Assembly (NCBI GenBank): GCA_963761425.1
Contig: CAVXGQ010000005.1
Span: forward strand, 1-64,000
Length of the DNA stretch: 64,000 bases
Reading direction: 5' to 3'
Source: Bog-793 sp963761425
GTDB taxonomy: Bacteria; Actinomycetota; Acidimicrobiia; Acidimicrobiales; Bog-793
Position numbers and translations under genes: made by a program. The notes beneath the pieces were generated by a model that made no database searches, had not been told where the DNA came from, and saw nothing but the letters and a program-made list of their open reading frames with translations. This document shows positions 1 through 8,919 of the stretch, piece after piece (within the stretch, counting starts at the first letter, position 1; every line of letters starts with the position of its first letter).

Positions 1-11
1 GCCGTCGACGA

Positions 12-38
12 AGGCGCTTTCTGTTTATCAAAGCGCCT
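12..38. other. Perfect 9-bp hairpin at left edge
   Basis: AGGCGCTTT and AAAGCGCCT form a perfect 9-bp stem around a 9-nt loop. No T-tract follows, so it is not a classic intrinsic terminator. It could end a gene lying left of the window or be an operator for the sugar transporter operon. The remaining bases up to 340 hold no convincing gene; the reading frame of the binding protein extends upstream to 140 but that part looks non-coding. Confidence 0.4.
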
Positions 39-340
39 GCACCGGGCAGAGCGGTCGCGAGAGAGGCCCACAGGGCGGACGTGAGGCCCGGACGACAAGT
101 CTGCATCACCTTTCATAGTTTGTTAACAGCTCGGGCCGGTTGTTCACGGCTCGTTCACCGCTAGAGGTTTACGGTTGTGTTGCTGGAGTGGACCAGGAGC
201 GTTGCGGTCGGCTCTGTAGGGCTGTCGAAGGTTGTATTCATCGTCTACTGGGTGGGGAGGAGTCCGGGGAATCGCCAGCCCGGCTGGTTGGCCCGTGTTT
301 TCATGTCTCTGAGCTGGGCAAACAAGGGAGATCTGGACAT

Positions 341-1531
341 ATGAGAAAAACAACAAAGAGGGTTCTGGGAGCAGCATCGGTCACGATGCTCATGGCCGCG
401 GTGCTGGTGGGTGTTGCCGCGCAGGGGGCATCGGGTCAGGCGACGGTCTCGGTTAACACGTTCAACACTAGTTACTCGACGATGGCGCTCCTGAAGCCGA
501 TTGTCGCCGAGGGCACCGGAGGTATCGGTGCCATTCTGCCTGACACCGTTACGTCGACTCGTTATGTCGAGTTCGACGCTCCGGACCTGACCACGGCGGC
601 AATGGATGCCGGCATGCCGGCGTCCGAGTTCTCTGTGGTCAACGCGCACGGCAGCGATGCCACCGAGCTCGCAGACGCCGAGGCTGACATCACCAAGGGC
701 GACACTGTTCTGCTGGTGGACCCGCTCGACGCGGGTGTCGGGGCCTCGATCGAGTCCTACGCCAAGGCTCACGGCGTCACGACGATCGACTATGACCGCC
801 TCACGCTGGGCGGCAAACGGGACTACTACGTCAGCTTCAACAACGTTTACGTTGGCACGCTGCTTGGCAAGGGGCTCGTGAGCTGCATCAAGGCCTGGCA
901 CGTGAAGAGCCCGGACGTCCTCGAGATGCACGGTGCTGTCACGGACAACAACGCCACCCTGTTCTGGAACGGCTACAACGCGGTTCTGAAGCCGTTGTTC
1001 GCGAACCACACCTACAAGCTGGCCGGTCGGCCCGCGGGCACCTGGACGCCCACCGTGGCGCTCACTGAGTTCACGGGTGTCTTCGCGACGCATCCGACCA
1101 TCAACGCCATCTTGTCGCCTAATGACGAGAATGCCGCGCCGATCATCGGTTACCTGAAGACCCTGGGCGTAAAGCCCCACACCATTCCGGTGACGGGACA
1201 GGACGCCACATTGACGGGCTTGGGCAACGTGCTCACCGGGTATCAGTGCGGCACCGTCTACAAGCCGATCTGGATCGAGGCTCAGGCGGCGATAGCACTT
1301 GCCGTCTACGCTCGTGCGCATGTGACGCCGCCGTCCTCGCTCTTGAACGGCTCGGTCGAAGACACGACTGAGCACGTGGCAGTGCCCTCCGTGCTTGGGA
1401 CGCCCGAATGGGTGACCAAAGCGAACATGGCCTCGACCGTTATCAAGGACAAATTTGTCCCGCCGTCTCAGCTGTGCGCCGAGCCGTACGCGGACGCCGC
1501 TGCCTGCAAGGCAGCTGGGATTACGCCGTAA
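341..1531 (+). CDS. Sugar ABC transporter substrate-binding protein (CUT2 / XylF-RbsB type)
   Basis: A secreted solute-binding protein of 396 aa that would deliver a sugar to the membrane permease. The start at 341 is chosen because AAGGGAG lies about 9 nt upstream and the first residues form a signal peptide: basic MRKTTKR, a hydrophobic stretch to about residue 28, then AQGASG. The mature part has the alternating fold of periplasmic-binding family 4, including a segment with INAILSPNDENAAPIIG and VTGQDATLTG typical of ribose/xylose binders. It is followed by an ATPase and a permease, the usual CUT2 order. The ligand cannot be read from sequence; pentoses are the commonest for this group. 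The family call is firm, the substrate is not. Confidence 0.85.
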   Translation: MRKTTKRVLGAASVTMLMAAVLVGVAAQGASGQATVSVNTFNTSYSTMALLKPIVAEGTGGIGAILPDTVTSTRYVEFDAPDLTTAAMDAGMPASEFSVVNAHGSDATELADAEADITKGDTVLLVDPLDAGVGASIESYAKAHGVTTIDYDRLTLGGKRDYYVSFNNVYVGTLLGKGLVSCIKAWHVKSPDVLEMHGAVTDNNATLFWNGYNAVLKPLFANHTYKLAGRPAGTWTPTVALTEFTGVFATHPTINAILSPNDENAAPIIGYLKTLGVKPHTIPVTGQDATLTGLGNVLTGYQCGTVYKPIWIEAQAAIALAVYARAHVTPPSSLLNGSVEDTTEHVAVPSVLGTPEWVTKANMASTVIKDKFVPPSQLCAEPYADAAACKAAGITP

Positions 1532-1567
1532 CAGGCGTTACTAGGCAGTACGTTAAGCAGTAGCTGT

Positions 1568-1604
1568 GCGGGCATCTGGGCCGTTGTTTGGCCCAGATGC
1601 CCGC
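1568..1604 (+). other. Strong intra-operon hairpin between binding protein and ATPase genes
   Basis: A perfect 15-bp stem (GCGGGCATCTGGGCC and its complement) with a 7-nt loop lies 36 nt after the stop of the binding-protein gene. There is no U-tract. Hairpins at this place in ABC operons commonly stabilise the upstream mRNA or attenuate read-through, giving more binding protein than ATPase. That role here is inferred. Confidence 0.65.
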
Positions 1605-1701
1605 GTACGGCCCCGGTGGTCGTTGTCCCGGGAGGTGGCGCGTGACAAATTGATCTTGGTCTGATAACAGCACCAAGCGCCTGAAAGAACGGGAGCGCAG
1701 A

Positions 1702-2553
1702 ATGGCTGAGGCTTTGCTCGAGCGGGGAGCACCGTTGCTCGAGATGCGGAAAATCGACAAGAGATTCGGGCCGGTGAGAGCCCTGAAGCGGATAGACCTG
1801 ACCATCCAGGCCGGACTGGTGACCGCCTTGTGCGGTGACAACGGTGCCGGGAAGAGCGTGACGATCAAGATCATCTCGGGCATCATGCCGGCGGATGCTG
1901 GCGAGATCATCTGGCGGGGAAAGCCCGTGCACATCCACACCCCAAGGGACTCGGCAGAACTCGGGATCGCCACCGTCTATCAAGACCTTGCGCTTTGCGA
2001 CAACCTCGACATCGTGCAGAACTTGTTCCTTGGCCGGGAGTTGACGGAGATCGCCGTCCTGCACGAAGCGCCGATGGAGATTGCGGCACGGCGCACGCTC
2101 GCCGACCTGCAAGTGACGACGGTGCGATCCATGCGCCAGCCCGTCGCGTCTCTTTCGGGTGGCCAACGCCAGTCGGTCGCTGTTGCCCGGGCGGTGCTGT
2201 GGAACTCACAGCTTATGATCCTGGACGAGCCCACCGCGGCGCTGGGCGTGGCTCAGACGAAGATGGTTCTGACGCTCGTCCGGCGCCTCGCAGAGCAGGG
2301 CTACGCCGTCCTGATCATTTCTCACAACTTGAACGATGTCTTCGCGACGGCTGACTGCATCGCCGTCCTCCATCTCGGCGAGATGGTGGTGCAGGGCCCT
2401 GCCTCTGAGTTCGATCGTCAGAGCGTCATCGAGCTGATGACCGTTGGGACGTACGTAAAAGGCATGTCCGATGCGCCAGCCCTCGCTGGCACCGCCACGG
2501 GCAGTGCCACCACGGAAGGCTTAAACAATGGCAATCACGCGACCTCCGGTTAG
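1702..2553 (+). CDS. Sugar ABC transporter ATP-binding protein, single-domain CUT2 type
   Basis: A 283-aa cytoplasmic ATPase that would energise sugar import. Walker A GDNGAGKS is at residues 45-52, the signature is SLSGGQRQ, Walker B is LMILDEPTAAL, and the switch His lies in IISHNLNDVF. It has one nucleotide-binding domain, unlike the double-domain XylG/RbsA proteins of about 500 aa, and so resembles the short FrcA-like ATPases. The start ATG follows GGGAGCGCAG. Its end overlaps the permease start at 2528 by 26 nt, indicating translational coupling. The C-terminal tail after the ABC domain is Ala/Thr-rich and probably unstructured. Confidence 0.88.
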   Translation: MAEALLERGAPLLEMRKIDKRFGPVRALKRIDLTIQAGLVTALCGDNGAGKSVTIKIISGIMPADAGEIIWRGKPVHIHTPRDSAELGIATVYQDLALCDNLDIVQNLFLGRELTEIAVLHEAPMEIAARRTLADLQVTTVRSMRQPVASLSGGQRQSVAVARAVLWNSQLMILDEPTAALGVAQTKMVLTLVRRLAEQGYAVLIISHNLNDVFATADCIAVLHLGEMVVQGPASEFDRQSVIELMTVGTYVKGMSDAPALAGTATGSATTEGLNNGNHATSG

Positions 2554-3909
2554 CGGCACCGAGGAGGACCCTGCCGCACCTGCTGGCGCGACTGTTGGAG
2601 CACCGGAACAGGTTGAAGAACCCGAAGAGGTCCTCGAGGATGTCACACTCTTCGCCGGCGAAGCCCTAGTCAACACGCTTGGGGAGTACGTATCCGCGTG
2701 GTTACGGCGAGTCCGGGGAGGCGAGAGCGGAATACTGCCGGTGATCGGCGCCCTGTTGGCGATCATCGTCATCTTCCAGGTCCAAAACTCGCTGTTCCTC
2801 ACGGCTGGGAACATCGTCAACCTTCTCATCGAAGCCGCCGTCATCATGCTGTTCGGGATGGGCGAGGTCTTTGTTCTGCTGCTTGGCGAGATCGACCTTT
2901 CGGTGGGGTTCGTGGGCGGGGTCGGGGGGGCGTCATGGCGGCGCTCGTCGCCCCTCCGTTCAACGTGCCTTGGTGGCTAGCCATCTTGGCCGCGGTGGGG
3001 GGTACGACGATCATCGGGTTGATCCATGGCACGCTCATCACCCGGTTGCGGCTCCCTTCTTTCATCGTCACCCTGGCAGGCCTGATCGGCTGGGAAGGGG
3101 TCATGATCTGGATGTTCGATCACCTGAACGTCGCCGTCGGCGGGGTGATCTCGGTTTCCAACACGTACATTGTCGACCTGGTCTCGGGGGATCTCACCCC
3201 GCTCGCCGGTTGGATCGCCATGGCCGCTCTCGTTGTTGGCTTCGGGTCTCTCACCATCTTCCAGGACAGCCGCCGCCGCGCGGCGGGACTCGTCGCTCCT
3301 CCCCTCAGCCTCACCGCCGTGAAGGTGCTCCTGGCAGGGATCGCGGGTTTTTTGGTGGTCTTGGTTTGCAACACCAACCGGGGCATCCATACGGCAACTT
3401 TTCATACCGTGGTGGAGGGTGTGCCTTGGGCGATACCGATCATCTTCACCATATTGCTGGTGGCAACCTTCGTTCTCGGACATACGCGCTACGGCCGTTA
3501 TGTGTACGCCATTGGCGGCAACGCAGAAGCGGCCCGGCGAGCCGGCGTCAACTTGGCGTTGATCCGGACCATCTCGTTCATGATTGCTGGGCTGATGGCC
3601 GGAATTGCGGGGATCATCTATACCTCCTGGCTGCGCTCGATCGCCACGGACATCGATGGGGGCACGTACGTGCTCTATGCAGTGGCGGCCGCGGTCATCG
3701 GGGGAACAAGTCTCTTTGGCGGCCGTGGCAAGCCGCTGCACGCCGTCCTTGGCGGTCTCGTCATTGCCGCCATCGCCAACGGTTTGGCTTTGCTCGGCGC
3801 CAGCGCCTCAGCCACCTTTATGGTGACGGCCCTCGTTCTCATCATTGCGATCACCGTCGACTCGGTTGCGCGCCGGGGCCAGGGAGCGAGTGCGCGCGCC
3901 AAGGTCTAA
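2528..3909 (+). pseudogene. Sugar ABC transporter permease (XylH/RbsC type), frameshifted
   Basis: A multi-pass permease of the CUT2 (BPD_transp_2) family, read in two frames. The first frame runs from 2528 through LLLGEIDLSVGF, the family hallmark segment, and loses homology at a run of seven G (2924-2930). The second frame resumes at once with GVMAALVAPPF and continues through the membrane segments, including YAIGGNAEAARRAGVN, to 3909. Adding one G restores a single product of about 460 aa. A long acidic, Pro/Ala-rich N-terminal tail precedes the first membrane segment. The cause may be a homopolymer sequencing error, a genuine inactivating deletion, or less likely -1 slippage on G GGG GGG. 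If real, the transporter is dead. Confidence 0.8.
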
Positions 3910-4949
3910 CCAAGAACCGTTCTCGGGCGAGCTGGAGGGGCGGGCGATGCCACCGCCTGCATCGGCGGCTCCACTGTTCTCACGGGTGGAAGTTGCGGCT
4001 TCGCCCGCCGGTGGAGGTCGCAATGGACGCGGGCGTGACAACGCTGCAGCCGCGAGGACGATGGTGCCGCGTGGCAATCGATTCCGCGACGTTTCATTTT
4101 TACCCCGATCAAACCGGCGGCTGGTAGGCGGTCGCCGGACAGAAGGCGAGCTGGAGCTTGGCGACCCGCCCATTCGTTTTGCGGTCGGACCACGGTCCGA
4201 GTTCCAACTGTCCCAGATAGTGACCCGCTCTTGAGAAGCGGAAACCAATACACGAAGCGTACGAAACGGCGCACGTGCTGAACCCGCTCAGCAACGGGTG
4301 TTGAAACACGACCTGTTAGCTACCGGCCGCGTGTTGGGCCGATTCGACTGCACCTGGCGCTGTCCGCTTCCATCGACAACATCGGAGTTCAAAATGAGCC
4401 TTCGTAGTTACGCGTGAGTGTCACACAGCTTTTCACGGGTGAGGTCCTAACTTCCCTTATCTATGGGCGGCGGGAAGTCAATTGTTCCCGAGGAGCCGGC
4501 ATTTCCGCGCAGCTGCCTCTTTCCGGCGGCATCTCGGCGAGGTCCAGGTGGAGCGCCCGCAGCGAAGCGAGGACGAACGACCTGGAGGCCGGCGAGATGC
4601 CGCCGACAATGACAGAAGCGGGAATGCCGGTCGATGACTACATGGTCGGTCCTCCTCAAATGTCGACGGTCTCTCGGGTGGTATCGTGCTCGAAACGCCC
4701 GGCCTTATCTCGGTGCTCGCAGTCGACTGTGGTCACATGATGGTGGATGGGGTGTCCCCGAACGGGGTGCGGCCGCTCAATCTGTAAAGGGCTGTCCAAG
4801 GAACTCGGCAGCACGGGAAGTTTGGAGCTGGCCGCGGCTCACCAGGTGTGGACGACGGCGCGTGACCATTAATCGAGCGGCGCCGGTGTCCACGCCTCGT
4901 CTCCGAGTTCGGGTCTGCTGCACGTTCAGTTGACACCGGTTGTGACTGA
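3910..4949. other. Gene-poor accessory stretch
   Basis: No open frame here looks like a real protein; candidates lack ribosome-binding sites, family motifs and good codon bias. The base composition is more mixed than in the flanking genes. It contains a small palindrome (CGGACC-AC-GGTCCG near 4190) and a large imperfect inverted repeat at 4496-4630 that is listed separately. It borders transposase fragments, so it is probably insertion debris. Confidence 0.5.
4496..4630. repeat. Large imperfect inverted repeat (about 50-bp arms, 32-nt loop)
   Basis: The left arm 4496-4548 and the right arm 4581-4630 are imperfect reverse complements. Both contain CCGGCATT-CCGC at the outer end, GGCGGCATCTCG-CG in the middle and CCAGG at the loop end. 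The 32-nt loop (4549-4580) includes GCAGCGAAGCGAGGACGA. Transcribed, it would fold into a long hairpin. It could be a terminus of a decayed element, a palindromic non-autonomous element or a structured RNA. No family is recognised. Confidence 0.6.
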
Positions 4950-5026
4950 TCAGGCAGCTGCGTCGTCGATTCTTGCAGCAAAGGCGAGCTCGAACTCGAC
5001 CGGGGTGAGCTTGCCAAGGCCGCGCT
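4950..5026 (-). pseudogene. Possible IS3-family transposase C-terminal remnant
   Basis: On the minus strand this frame reads GLGKLTPVEFELAF followed by AARIDDAAA and a stop at 4950. The LTPVEFE-type ending resembles the last residues of IS3-family OrfB transposases in actinobacteria. It directly abuts the broken end of the IS110 transposase, so the two were joined by deletion or nested insertion. Only about 24 codons remain, so the assignment is tentative. Confidence 0.35.
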
Positions 5027-5029
5027 GAC

Positions 5030-5653
5030 GGCTTGGCGGCTGGCGTAGCGGTGCAGCCGACGGCGTAGCTGATCGAGCTCACCGGCGAGCCGATCAAGCT
5101 GGCGCAGGCTGACGAGAGCGGCGTCGCGTCCCGCCGGTGACAGGTCGACCTGGTCGACCAGCTCCGCGGACAGCTTGCTGGTCGCTGTCACTCCCTGGTG
5201 GAACAGGGTGGCTTGTAGCCGCTGCCGCCAACCGATGTGCTCGCCGAGCAGGTCCACGTAAAGCCGCACCAGGGTGCGCACCTCGAGCACGTGATTGGGC
5301 GGGATCCACGACTCCGGAAGCTTCCCGGCGATCAGCAGCTCGCGTTGCCATTGGGCGTCTCCCTGGTCGGTCTTGGCCCTCCGTTTGCGACCACGTGCGG
5401 TCGCCGTGTCGGTCGGTTCGGCGACATGCGGTCGCAGTCCAGCGGCGGCCAGCTCCTCGATGACGAAGCGCCACCCGGTGCAACCTTCGACCGAGAAGTC
5501 ACCCGACTCGCCGGCCAGCCGCTTCAGCCAGTCCCGAAGATGGGCACGGTCGGCGGGTGTGATCCGGCCGCGCCGGACCTCGCCCGTGTCGGTGCTGAGG
5601 TAGTCGAAGGTGATCTGCCGTCGGTGCAAATCGAACGCGCCCACGATGGACAT
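5030..5653 (-). pseudogene. IS110-family transposase, N-terminal part only
   Basis: The first roughly 205 codons match the DEDD domain of IS110-family transposases: MSIVGAFDLHRRQITF at the start (first Asp), VEGCTGWRFVIEELAAAG (Glu), then KTDQGDAQW (paired Asp). The frame follows AAGGAGGAGCACAT, a good ribosome-binding site. Homology ends near LRRRLHRYASRQ. The C-terminal transposase_20 domain with the catalytic Ser is missing, and the frame continues as meaningless sequence to 4733. It is therefore a truncated, inactive copy, fused downstream to another IS fragment. Confidence 0.8.
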
Positions 5654-5863
5654 ATGTGCTCCTCCTTCGTCGAGGCCGATACGGACCAGCCTTCACTGCC
5701 GGCGAGGTGGCCGCCCATATGCCATCTGTAAAAGAGTTCAGCCTGAGCAACCATGTCGTTAGCTCGAACTAATGACAAGGAGGCTCAGGCCAATGAGGAG
5801 GCTACCCCCGTCCGTGCTCGCCCGTTGAGGAACATCGCGTTCTCTGGTCTGCCGACAGATCGC

Positions 5864-6601
5864 CTATCGGCCATTATCAGCTGAGGCGGCAATGGCGGCT
5901 TGACGTTCATTTAGGTCATCGAGAATGTCAATCGTTGCGGTGGCACCGAAGCGGGTTGCTCCGGCTCTGGCCATCGCTAGGAGCACGTCCAAGGTTCGCA
6001 CGCCTCCAGCGGCCTTAACTCCGATGTGAGGTGATACGTTCGCACGCATAAGGACGATGTCTTCCAGTGTTGCTCCGCCTGGGGCATAACCGGTGCTGGT
6101 CTTCACAAACTGAGCCCCAGCCGCCTCCGCCAGGTGGCACCCGAGAACCTTCTCTTCGTTCGTGAGATAGGCGTTTTCGAGGATTACCTTTACCGTCCGA
6201 CCAGAAGCGGCGTCGACCACAGCCAAAATGTCTTGAGCCACATACGAGGTGTCATGGCTGCGTAGGGCACCAATGTGAATCACCATGTCGAACTCGTCGG
6301 CACCGAGGGACAGGGCTTCAACGACCTCACCGACCTTGGTTCGAGTAGTGCATGAACCGTGCGGGAAGCCGATCACCGTACTGACCATTACGTTTGAGCC
6401 TGCGAGCTCGGCAGAGGCGCGCTCAACGTCACTTGGGCGCACGCACGCCGACGCCACCTTGTACGACCTGGCGATCGCTAGACCATCCGTTATCTCCTGC
6501 GCGGTCAACTCAGGCCGCAGGAGCGAATGGTCGATCATCGACGCGACGAGCTCGATGCTGGGCAGCTCATCAAGTGGGAACTCTTGGATACCCATGTCCA
6601 T
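5864..6601 (-). CDS. deoC: Deoxyribose-phosphate aldolase
   Basis: DeoC cleaves 2-deoxyribose 5-phosphate to glyceraldehyde 3-phosphate and acetaldehyde, the last step of deoxynucleoside catabolism. The 245-aa product has the Schiff-base lysine in FVKTSTGYAPGGAT and the second active-site lysine in GVKAAGGVRT, plus KVILENAYL. The start is preceded by AGGAGA, 7 nt upstream. It lies 15 nt downstream of a sugar permease gene on the same strand, so the pair probably forms an operon. The deoxynucleoside phosphorolysis genes are about 30 kb away at 36-41 kb. Confidence 0.93.
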   Translation of the reverse strand: MDMGIQEFPLDELPSIELVASMIDHSLLRPELTAQEITDGLAIARSYKVASACVRPSDVERASAELAGSNVMVSTVIGFPHGSCTTRTKVGEVVEALSLGADEFDMVIHIGALRSHDTSYVAQDILAVVDAASGRTVKVILENAYLTNEEKVLGCHLAEAAGAQFVKTSTGYAPGGATLEDIVLMRANVSPHIGVKAAGGVRTLDVLLAMARAGATRFGATATIDILDDLNERQAAIAASADNGR

Positions 6602-6616
6602 GGCCTGTCTCCTGCT

Positions 6617-7567
6617 TTATCTGAAGCTTCCGATGACAATCCCGCCCGCGCCGGCGAGCAAGACACCGAGCAGCGCGACTCGGGCCGCGTGCGAACGCGG
6701 CTCCGGCACCTTGAAGGCAAAGATGCCGATGCCCACGTTGACGAGCAGACTGAGCTGGGCGATGGTGAACCCGACTCCGGTGCCGACCCGGGAAACCAGA
6801 CCGAGCAAGGCGAGATTGCCGATCCCGAACAACAGACCGGCTGCCAGCTGAACCGCGGTATGCCGGGGATGCAGCCTCGCCGGCCCGCCCGTCGTCATGA
6901 CCAACAGCGACCCGCCGGCGAGTATCCCGAGGGCCAGCGGGAAGTTGCTCACCTGCGCCGGCACCTTCGCCCACTGCGCCGGCACGAAGTAGCTGCCCCA
7001 GAGAACGCCCGCCGCACCGGCGAAGAGGAGCCCGCGGCGGGAGCCACGGGCGGTCTCCCTGGCCAGGGCCCTGGCCGTCGGGACGGCGTGCGCCGGGAGC
7101 GAGTGGGTCCCCAGCGGGCTCGCCGCGGCGAGGCGGGCGTCCTGCGATCGCACGAGGAAGGAGATTCCCGCCAGCACGAACGCGAACGCCGTGCCGAGAA
7201 CGGCAAACCGGGCCGCGCTGAAGCGATGCAGTTCCCCGAAGAGCAGCGCTCCCCACACGAAGGCGACGATGATGTTCAAGGGCGTCCAGGAGCCACTGGC
7301 TCGGGCCAGGCCGATGTCCTCCGTCGCCCGGAAGGCGGAGTAGTTGCCACCTGTCCACACCACCCCGCCCGCGAAGGGCAGCCAGAACTGTCGCCAGCCG
7401 AACACGAGGTGCCCACCGCCGACGGCGAGAGCTCCGAGAGCGAAGACGACGTTGCCGAGGGTCGCGTAAAATATCCGTGAACCCTGCGGTATCCCCGGCA
7501 CGGCTTGCGCCAAGGGTATCCAGCATCCCCAGGCCAGCACCGTGGTGAGCGCCAGCAGCGCGGTCAT
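6617..7567 (-). CDS. GRP/RhaT-type sugar permease (DMT superfamily)
   Basis: A 316-aa, roughly ten-helix membrane protein. The start TTVLAWGCWIPLAQA, the internal GGVVWTGGNYSAF and the half-repeat WGSYFVPAQWAKV are typical of the glucose/ribose porter (GRP) family in the drug/metabolite superfamily. Members are secondary sugar transporters such as GlcU and RbsU. The central loop (about residues 130-185) is Arg/Ala-rich and cytoplasmic. It sits upstream of deoC in a likely two-gene unit, which hints at import of ribose, deoxyribose or a related sugar; that substrate is inferred from context only. GGAAGGCGC precedes the ATG. Confidence 0.75.
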   Translation of the reverse strand: MTALLALTTVLAWGCWIPLAQAVPGIPQGSRIFYATLGNVVFALGALAVGGGHLVFGWRQFWLPFAGGVVWTGGNYSAFRATEDIGLARASGSWTPLNIIVAFVWGALLFGELHRFSAARFAVLGTAFAFVLAGISFLVRSQDARLAAASPLGTHSLPAHAVPTARALARETARGSRRGLLFAGAAGVLWGSYFVPAQWAKVPAQVSNFPLALGILAGGSLLVMTTGGPARLHPRHTAVQLAAGLLFGIGNLALLGLVSRVGTGVGFTIAQLSLLVNVGIGIFAFKVPEPRSHAARVALLGVLLAGAGGIVIGSFR

Positions 7568-7774
7568 GCGCCTTCCCGTGAACGCACCCTTGCCATGCGG
7601 GGACCCTCGCCACCCCTTTCGTCGTAGTCACGATAGGTCTTAGCCGCGACTCGTCCATCGCCCGGCAGCCCGCGTCACGGGCGCTAAGTCGACGAATCCC
7701 GGCGCGGCGCGCCAGGCGAACCGCGACTCGAGGGCGCGCCTCGAATAGGTCCGATCCGCATTGGATCGGGACGG

Positions 7775-8020
7775 TCACCGATCGCGGTCGCCGAGAGAGC
7801 GGAGGATGTGCCTCCTCAGGTTGATCTCGTACCGCTCTCGGGAACGAGGTCGGAGATCGAATTTCTGTTCGAGCCATCGTTGCGAGTATCGCCGGGGCGC
7901 AGTACGGCTATGGCTTTGCTCCGGAGGTATCCAAGTACCCCGTTCGATGTCGGTCGTTGTTGTCGCCAGGAACGCGTCCGTGTCGCGTTTTGTTTTTGCG
8001 TCGATGGGGCTGTCCTCCAT
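7775..8020 (-). pseudogene. Tyrosine integrase fragment (N-terminal core-binding region)
   Basis: This frame contains TKRDTDAFLATTTTDIERGTW and then RWLEQ-FDLRPRSRERYEINL followed by RRHILRSLGD. That is the recognisable AP2-like/SAM-like N-terminal half of actinophage integrases. The stop comes right after LGDRDR, so the catalytic domain with R-H-R-Y is absent, and no matching C-terminal part is seen on the left. It is a remnant of a lost prophage or integrative element. The rest of 7568-8241 shows no convincing gene. Confidence 0.6.
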
Positions 8021-8241
8021 CGCTGCTCGGCAGGTCCCCAGGCACTCTTAGTGACGGTCTGTGAGTCTAGGGCTCGGGGGTGCCTATCGGCGGCGTGCGG
8101 AATCTCCACACGGCGCGGCGATCACTCAGATGCAGTGATTGACTTCTATTACGCAGTTGGCCTCGGAGCGCCGTGTGGGCGACGTTCCAGTGTCACCTTG
8201 AGATTCCCAACGTATGAATCGGCCTGACAGAAGCGCCAGGG

Positions 8242-8544
8242 CTATCGCGGAGGGTCACTCTTCGCGGAGGTTGACGCCTTTCCCCCTCGGGTCGCCCTAC
8301 TGTCGACGGAGTCTTCGTAGCTGAGAGCGTTTGGCCCAAGGCGATGAACTTGTACACGCCACCTCGACCAGCGGATGGGATGTCGAACCCAGCGAAAATC
8401 GATCGGAGCTTCTCGCTTCGGACCATACCAGCTTCGGGGCACCCCAAGGACGCGCTGCTCGGTGTCGTCGGTTCTTGGCCGCCAATCACCTTTGTTGACT
8501 GGCATCCCGAAGGTTCGCCGTTGGTCGTCTTCCTCGTCAGCCAT
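8242..8544 (-). CDS. Small hypothetical protein
   Basis: A 100-codon frame with a plausible start: GAGGAAG lies 7 nt upstream of an ATG and the first residues are strongly acidic (MADEEDDQRRTF). The rest is basic and Trp/Arg-rich with no recognised domain. It lies between an integrase fragment and an IS-disrupted gene, in accessory DNA. No function can be assigned and it may itself be a remnant. Confidence 0.3.
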   Translation of the reverse strand: MADEEDDQRRTFGMPVNKGDWRPRTDDTEQRVLGVPRSWYGPKREAPIDFRWVRHPIRWSRWRVQVHRLGPNALSYEDSVDSRATRGGKASTSAKSDPPR

Positions 8545-8919
8545 GGTTCACTTCCTCGCTGCAATTGCACCCTCAGTTTGGCACGGGAACACGACGAAAC
8601 CATCGTCATCTGAGGTACTAGGTGCTCAGTTCGTCAAGACCGTAACTGCGCAGACGTGCGGACGTTTGTTTCGCTAACACTCCGCAATGCTGTCCGAAGC
8701 AATTGTGCCGAAATACAACTATCTCATTTAGGAGGTTCCATGCTTAATGCCGTCGATCTCACCAGCAAAGTCCATAACCGAGTCGACCAGGGCGCCGATG
8801 GCTCGGTAGGCGACTCCGAACCAGTCGCCGAGAACAGCGTTGATGTCGTCCTGCGACACGCCCGACCAGGTTTTGTCGAGTTTCTTAGCGTCCTCCAAAA
8901 TCGGCGCAAACCGCTTGGC

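Noticed and set aside
12..38. Intrinsic terminator at the left edge
   Set aside because: The hairpin is perfect but no U-tract follows and the upstream gene is outside the window, so the role cannot be decided.
140..340. N-terminal extension of the sugar-binding protein
   Set aside because: The 67 extra residues precede a perfect signal peptide with its own ribosome-binding site, so they are not part of the protein.
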